Source of the DNA: Monomorium pharaonis
Lineage: Eukaryota; Arthropoda; Insecta; Hymenoptera; Formicidae
NCBI RefSeq assembly: GCF_013373865.1
Contig: NC_050476.1
Coordinates: forward strand, 3,952,501 to 4,016,500
Reading direction: 5' to 3'
DNA: 64,000 nucleotides
Numbering within the stretch: the stretch's first letter is position 1; each line of letters begins with the position of its first letter. A program made the translations under genes and the position numbers. The notes under the pieces are model-generated. The model ran no database searches. It was not told the DNA's origin and saw only the letters and a program-made list of their open reading frames with translations. Below, piece by piece: positions 59,049 to 64,000 of this stretch.

Positions 59049-59159
59049 GCCAGTGGCCATTTCTCAAAACGTTCCTGAAGTAAACTGTTGCAAATTAAGG
59101 TTGCACAAGGAGCCAGTGGTCATTTCTCAAGCTGTCTTCTCGCATAAATTATTGCAAAC
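59049..59159 (+). repeat. 63-bp tandem duplication
   Basis: Copy 1 (59049-59094) and copy 2 (59112-59159) both begin GCCAGTGGYCATTTCTCAA and end TAAAYTRTTGCAAA, with a diverged middle. The period is 63 bp. Confidence 0.85.
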
Positions 59160-59567
59160 GAAACCCCGCGACGAAAGAAACGCATAAAATGCCTCCTATA
59201 CCACCGCTCTCCGCGCTTCACGTCCCCGCTCCTTCGCCTCTGTCTTTTACCTTTCTCTTTCTCCGCGGTCCGCAGTCTCTTTCTTTTTCGAGCATTCTCC
59301 CATTTCTTCGTTTTCTCTCTCCTTCGCGCGGCCATACCGTCCGCCAGTTCCGATATCGCTGAGGCCACGACTAATCCACCAGGTAAAAAATAACCCGCCG
59401 CGGCCACGAGACGCCATTTCGACAACGCTCGAAAACTCCTTGATTATCTGGCTGGTGCCGAGCGACGTCATAAATTTAGGGAAGTTTTCGACCCTCATTG
59501 TTTACCCGGCGTAATTGAGAGTCAGTGGAAATAGGATATCGAGAATTAATGGAGTATTTTAACTTAC
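59160..59567. other. noncoding stretch, nothing recognised
   Basis: CT-rich on plus at 59220-59330, giving purine-rich lysine/arginine frames on minus without motifs. Confidence 0.45.
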
Positions 59568-59616
59568 GATCGCTGGTAGCGTCTACCCTAATATTCTGAT
59601 GATTTGCTTTACATAC
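59568..59616 (-). other. candidate recursive-splice (ratchet) site with 49-nt RS-exon
   Basis: On the minus strand CCTTTTTCTCTGTTTCAG abuts GTATGTAAA at 59616, a strong acceptor fused to a donor-like GTATGT. After 49 nt a consensus donor C|GTAAGTTA follows at 59567. Only one frame is open, reading VCKANHQNIRVDATSD. The core CTGTTTCAG|GTA is identical to that of the site at 51453, 8.2 kb downstream on the same strand. It could be an ordinary 49-nt micro-exon. Its exit phase (one nucleotide) is not compatible with a direct join to the 51453 segment. Confidence 0.4.
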
Positions 59617-60560
59617 CTGAAACAGAGAAAAAGGTTCTACGGTTAGAGGCAGGTGGAGTAACTGATATAAATTGTAAATAAATAACACAAATTACTTGTT
59701 TTCAGCTTGTAACGAACAACGATAAACTTTGTCAAATTCTTACGTCTATTATGTGAAATTATTTTCGGGCGCGTATCATTGTCGTTACACACAGTTAAAG
59801 TCAGTTAGCGAACCTATTGAACAGGAACGATATTCCGCATCGTAAGTTTTACGGTTAAAAGTTTCTAGCTTTAGTCAGCAGTAATAGAGGAGTTGGAGCG
59901 TAAATAATTATAACCCACTTAAAGCCCCTCAACTCCTATATTTTGGGAATAAAAGAACGCCTCGGGTTGGAGAAAAGTTTGAAGAAAGTTTGCTTGGAGG
60001 CCGGTGGTGTAAATCGATATCGGCCGGTCGAATTACTTCATATTCGTTTGAAAAGGAGAATCGTAAAAAGTTTGATAAACAATTTTTCTAGTATATTTTA
60101 TTTATTTTTTATTTGTCAAGTAGGTTGTTCATATTTATATTGTTCATATTCTTGGAAAATAATTTTATTAAATTTTTAGTAATAATCTTTCTAATTTTCT
60201 TAAATTTTTTGCGTCGACATTATGCTTTTTTAATGTCGCTGTTAGAAAGTATTAATGACTTATTTTTCAATTCCTATTTTTGACGCTTTGTGTTTATACT
60301 TAGTGTAATTCAAAGCAAATTATTGATCCGTTAACATGCTCTTGCATTTCTCTCTTTCTCTTTCTTTTTTTCTCTCTTCTGAAGGACTTGCATACTTACG
60401 AATAGTTAATCCGCTGTGGGCATATTCGTAAGACGTAATCGCGGAGAGAATCAGCTCTTTTAATGTGGACAAACGCCAATGGAGGAAAATTTAAACGACG
60501 AGTGTACGATCGAAGTTTGTTAGATTCGAGTGTTATGGACCTCTTAATCCGAGAAATCGC
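59617..60560. other. AT-rich noncoding stretch
   Basis: A short frame at 59943-60179 has no motif. A T/C-rich tract lies at 60350-60378. Confidence 0.5.
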
Positions 60561-60592
60561 TATATAAAGTCAAATGAATATCTTTGTCAGTG
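60561..60592 (+). promoter_or_regulatory. core promoter: TATATAAAG plus TCAGTG initiator
   Basis: TATATAAAG at 60561-60569 and the arthropod initiator TCAGTG at 60587-60592 put the first T of TATAAA at -26 relative to the A at 60589. This is the canonical spacing for insect TATA/Inr promoters. No other pair in the window combines a TATA this good with a match to TCAGT at this spacing. Confidence 0.45.
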
Positions 60593-60739
60593 TTGATTGG
60601 TCGCATCTGTGCATCAAATGATAATAATCAAACAAATAGACGAGCCTCGTTGTAAAATTGGACTGTCACATTTCTATCACTCTTTCTATCACTGATTCTT
60701 TTCCAATACTCAATTTAACGAACGGAGGTGTATGACACA

Positions 60740-60844
60740 ATGGAGAGCTCCGAGACGCGCGTCGTGACACGCTTCGGAGAGCAACATTTATCTGCGCCGG
60801 AAATCGATCAGGTTAATAGTTATGTACGCCAATATCCGCGATAA
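60740..60844 (+). CDS. candidate 34-codon ORF or first coding exon downstream of the core promoter
   Basis: The ATG at 60740 lies in the context ACACAATGG, close to the insect start consensus, 151 nt after the predicted start site. It reads MESSETRVVTRFGEQHLSAP then EIDQ and continues to a TAA at 60842-60844 (34 codons). EIDQ is followed by GTTAAT (60812), a weak donor, so the frame could instead be a first coding exon. The leader has an upstream 25-codon ORF and an out-of-frame ATG at 60732, which would lower translation. The product is not recognised. Confidence 0.25.
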   Translation: MESSETRVVTRFGEQHLSAPEIDQVNSYVRQYPR

Positions 60845-61966
60845 AAAAGTTAACGCTTTCTCTCGCTGACAATAGGCCGGTCAAAGGACGAGATCTCGAA
60901 ACTCGATCGGCTATGTAGCGGTGAGCCGTTCGTCCGATGGTCCGATGGCCCAATGGAAGACCCCGCGGAGATTAGATCGGATTGGTCCTTTCTGTAGAGC
61001 CGATCGTTGAATGACCGTCATTGTCCGTCTTAAGTACCTTCGGCCACGCATCGATGACGACAGGAACTGCGTGAACCGCGTCGGGACGGTCGCTTAAATT
61101 CGGCTGCCGATCGAGATCCTCACCTCTCTCTCTCTCACACATCTCTCGCTTCGTATCTCGAGCCTCTATCGATGTACCGTTTCTTTAATTACAAACCGCC
61201 TCCGTGAGCTCCCGTTGGGCGCGCTGGGCTCTTCGTCAGAGAGGAACGTGCTGTCCGCGGCTCGTGACGACGACTAGCAGAGCTCGACGTTCATTGTGCC
61301 CGTCAAGCCGCCGCTTCTAAATCGCAAGTCGCGAGCTTCGCGAGCGGCTTTTCAAAGTTCCCGCTTGAGAGCTAATGTGCATCGCGACGGCCGTCATTAA
61401 TTAGCCATGCATTTTAGCGGCGATTTACAATGGGTTCCTGGAAGCTTTGCTGTTATATTTGTCAAGTGTCTCTGCCGCGATGAGAATCTAAACTGTTAAA
61501 TACCTATGTGTACTTTGAAGAACGTATTTCTCTCTTATTCTGAAACTTGATTGATTAGCAGACAGGTACTTTTGCTAATGTAAGTAACGTCCACTCGCAT
61601 AACATAATTCAGCGCTGACGCAAATTCATTGCCCGTATACGTATATGCGTGTCGAGCGATCGCTGGAGAGATATTATTTGCAATCGGGGGGGAGAGCTCG
61701 GCTGCATTGTTTTAAATGAACTGATTTTCAAGGTAAGAGAGTAGACAGGCGAACGAAATCAAGTGCAATCGCCGAGAATCGAAAGGCACACCCGACAGAG
61801 ACTGATACGAGAAACAACGTCGACACGCTCTTGTACACAGGTACGCGCGTATACTCGCTTTAAAACGGTGGTGCACACGTAACGACATAATTCATTAACA
61901 ATTCGATTCATGGGGAACAATCGGATTCATTAGTACACGTGGCCCCATAGTCTTCTCCTTTCGACT
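60845..61966. other. noncoding stretch downstream of the candidate promoter
   Basis: Contains AAG|GTAAGAG at about 61733 (a strong donor preceded by GATTTTCAAG) and TACACAG|GTACGCG at about 61840. Either might end an exon, but no frame connects to 60740 with confidence. Confidence 0.4.
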
Positions 61967-62011
61967 GTCCGTCCGTCAGTCAGTCCGTCTGTCCGTCTTC
62001 CCGTCCGTCCC
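61967..62011. repeat. degenerate (GTCC)n tract
   Basis: GTCCGTCCGTCAGTCAGTCC-type tetranucleotide repeats immediately upstream of the TATA box at 62019. Confidence 0.9.
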
Positions 62012-62018
62012 TGAGAGA

Positions 62019-62096
62019 TATAAATACGTCTCTTATTGCCCGGCTCGCTCGATTATTCGTTTTACCAATCAACGCTCGCGGTTGTATCTCGCTCCG
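62019..62096 (+). promoter_or_regulatory. TATA-box promoter with short candidate first exon
   Basis: TATAAATA at 62019-62026 predicts a start near 62047-62050. A consensus donor CTCCG|GTGAGCG follows at 62096, giving a leader of about 50 nt. The next strong acceptor on the same strand is CTTTTTCTCTCGCAG at 62497, which would define an intron of about 400 nt containing a CT microsatellite. Confidence 0.3.
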
Positions 62097-62465
62097 GTGA
62101 GCGAGAGCGCATCCACAGAATCTCGGATCGATGAACGAACCCGAGGGGGGAAATCCCGCCCGATTCTATTCGAGAAGCTCTTCTCTCTGTCCGCTCTCAC
62201 TGCCGGTGGCTCTTCTTTCTACCGCGTCCACCATCTCCGGCTCTATCTATCTCTCTGTCGCGGCACCAGATGATAGACGCGAGGCCTACTATACGGCCGG
62301 GTTGGCCGATACATCTTGCGCCAGGAAGATAAATACCCGCTGCGCGAGTACTCGGCTGGATTTAGACGAACAATCGGCTAATGATGTCAAGGTTGAAAAG
62401 TCGCTTCGTTAAGGTAACGAAGCAATTTCGAAGGTCCCTCCCTATCTTTCTCCCCTTTTCTCTGT

Positions 62466-62484
62466 TCTCTCTCTCTCTCTCTCT
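62466..62484. repeat. short (CT)n tract
   Basis: About nine CT units forming part of the pyrimidine tract before the acceptor at 62497. Confidence 0.9.
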
Positions 62485-62497
62485 TTTTCTCTCGCAG

Positions 62498-62797
62498 GAT
62501 CTTGTTTGCGTGCCGCTGCACGAGGTGGTCTTCCGCGTTTTACATAATTTTAATATCTCCCGACAGTTGCGTCTCGAAGAAGGAGAAGCCATTTTGCGGC
62601 CACGGGCTACTTTGTGTCTGAATGGCGTCGGCCATTTGTTTCCCGCACGCACGAATAAAGGAATCGATTATGTCGGCCATCGGGCCCCTCGCGTGGTACT
62701 GAATGGCCGTCGATTTACTCGGGGTATGTTGGCGCGCACCGCCTCTGACAACTCGGGTGTGGACGCCTTAAATGTATGCAGATTGCCCGAAGCATGA
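62498..62797 (+). CDS. candidate exon, ~99 codons open after a strong acceptor
   Basis: Following CTTTTTCTCTCGCAG, one frame is open to a stop at 62795-62797. It reads DLVCVPLHEVVFRVLHNFNI and later LCLNGVGHLF and VVLNGRRFTRGML. There is no in-frame ATG until late, so it would depend on an upstream start. The frame is fairly long for this composition, but I recognise no domain. It could be noncoding exon sequence or chance. Confidence 0.18.
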   Translation, partial: DLVCVPLHEVVFRVLHNFNISRQLRLEEGEAILRPRATLCLNGVGHLFPARTNKGIDYVGHRAPRVVLNGRRFTRGMLARTASDNSGVDALNVCRLPEA

Positions 62798-63509
62798 TAT
62801 TTCGCCGGTGCCTCGCGTTCACGCGACAAGTAAGACGTCCGCGTTTTATTAATGTGCCGTATTTGTTGCGAGAGCGCGAGGCTGTAGATATTTAAATATA
62901 ACACATACCATCTCGCTCGAAGATTAACATAAATTTCCGAGTACATTTTTAATAGTCAGGCCGACAGCCTGTCGCCTTGTTTAAGTATTTAAAGTGATGC
63001 ATGATTACATTTTTTTTCTCCTGCTATCATCACAGTATCGTAGTCAACAAACAAAAGGGTATGCTGAGATATCCGAAATAATAACAATCTATTTGATGGC
63101 ACAAAAATAGAGGCTGTTTTATCAAAAGGAACTTCTTAAATAAATACAAGTATTAGAGCCGATTTTTGTTAAAAGTCGTCGTCTCTCTCTTTTGAAACGT
63201 TATTCAAGTCGTTCTCATTTAAATAAACACTGTAATCGTGTATAGCTCCATTAAATTCGCGATTTCCAACAGCCGTTTGGAAAACCAGTCTCGTAGACGG
63301 CGAACACTCAGCACAAATAAACCCCCCGCGGCTCAAAAGCTACGACTGGTTGCTCACTGGTGGGATGACGCGAGAAGAGAAGGCGCGCATGAAAAGGCAA
63401 GTGCGGTAGTAAAAACGCACAGGTGGGAGGATTAGTCCGTCTCGGAAGAGACAGAGAAGGATAAAAAGAAACCACACGCTGCACGTTGAATACATTCGGA
63501 TTTCGTGCA
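62798..63509. other. noncoding stretch, no gene recognised
   Basis: Mixed composition. No transposon, promoter or coding signals that I can defend. Confidence 0.5.
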
Positions 63510-63530
63510 GACGGCGGCGGCGGCGGCGGT
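63510..63530 (+). repeat. (CGG)n trinucleotide run
   Basis: Six CGG units after GCAGA. Confidence 0.93.
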
Positions 63531-63829
63531 GTCCGATGCAATGCCCGTCCGTCCATACGCTCCCGCCGGTTCATCCATCCATCCTACCATCTATATCCTC
63601 GCTCGCGGGCCATTCGCACTTTGCCAAGCAATCCTCATTCCCATTTATCACCTCTTCCTCTCCGCCGCTCCTTCTTTTCTATCAGCTCGTTCTTCCTCAG
63701 CGCGTCCGTTCTTTTTTTAAACCCTTCGACTCCAATTGGTTTCTTTCGAGACCTCTCATTCGAACGCCTTTCGCCTTTTCTTTATCCATCTTCCTCTCTT
63801 TCTCGCGCTTCTTCCCGCGAGTCTTTGCT

Positions 63830-63831
<2 letters not shown>
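63531..63831. other. pyrimidine-rich noncoding stretch
   Basis: C/T-rich, giving Ser/Pro/Leu/Phe-rich frames on plus. No recognisable protein. Confidence 0.5.

Positions 63832-63872
<41 letters not shown>
63832..63872. repeat. (CT)n microsatellite
   Basis: About 20 CT units, leading into TTTTTCTTTCTTTCTATCTC and then AAGCAG at 63903 joined to GTACGAG, a plus-strand acceptor/donor juxtaposition. Confidence 0.97.
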
Positions 63873-63876
<4 letters not shown>

Positions 63877-64000
63877 CTTTCTTTCTATCTCTGTCGTAAG
63901 CAGGTACGAGTACGAATTTGTTCTCTTGTGCCATCTCTGGCCCAACGCACTTTCTTATTCCTGGTTACCTCGGGGAAGGGGATTCGCGAAAGAAAGGCAC
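63873..64000. other. window end, nothing recognised beyond a splice-like string
   Basis: GTAAGCAG|GTACGAG at about 63903 is the only signal seen. The window ends without a gene. Confidence 0.5.

Noticed and set aside
1..64000. Prokaryotic features: operons, CRISPR arrays, IS elements, Shine-Dalgarno-led genes
   Set aside because: No spaced direct-repeat arrays, no contiguous long ORFs and no bacterial gene organisation. Microsatellites, MITEs and splice-like signals indicate a eukaryotic nuclear genome.

Overview
The window looks like nuclear DNA of an insect, most likely a hymenopteran and probably an ant. It is a CpG-rich, GC-heterogeneous mosaic with very abundant long (CT/GA)n microsatellites, short AT-rich islands and small foldback transposons. 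One decayed coding fragment (22.4-22.9 kb, minus) resembles a hypothetical protein family repeated in ant and aphid genomes. No intact multi-exon gene, bacterial operon, rRNA, tRNA or CRISPR array can be supported. Most long open frames are chance frames in GC-rich or low-complexity DNA. The simplest reading is long intron and/or intergenic sequence.

Layout. 0-16 kb is mostly unannotatable sequence, with a TATA-less promoter-like segment at 5.2-5.45 kb. From 16.8 to 28.0 kb the window holds an ~0.83 kb block present twice in direct orientation 10.3 kb apart. The same stretch has a smaller duplicated pair (20.3/21.1 kb), two adjacent hairpins (18.05 kb), two coding relics (22.4-22.9 and 22.96-23.54 kb), a MITE with PIF/Harbinger-like features (25.9 kb) and a short near-perfect hairpin (26.67 kb). 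From 28 to 44 kb there are microsatellites, a possible micro-exon (31.3 kb, plus) and an eroded lysine-rich coding relic (42.8-43.4 kb, minus). From 45 to 47.5 kb there is a non-autonomous DNA transposon (45.17-45.70 kb), a ~90-bp foldback element (46.9 kb) and small repeats.

51-63 kb is the richest part for possible gene structure. On the minus strand two sites carry the signature of recursive-splicing ratchet points (polypyrimidine tract, CAG joined directly to GTAAGT or GTATGT) at 51453 and 59616. Each is followed 44-49 nt later by a second GTAAGT donor. A further splice-bounded 214-nt segment lies at 52817-53030. On the plus strand there are four TATA-box sites (56.59, 57.13, 60.56, 62.02 kb). 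The best has TATATAAAG 26-28 bases upstream of a TCAGTG initiator and leads to an ATG in good context. These suggest a long minus-strand intron containing plus-strand (small-peptide or noncoding) transcription units. That is an inference from motifs only; no RNA evidence was available.
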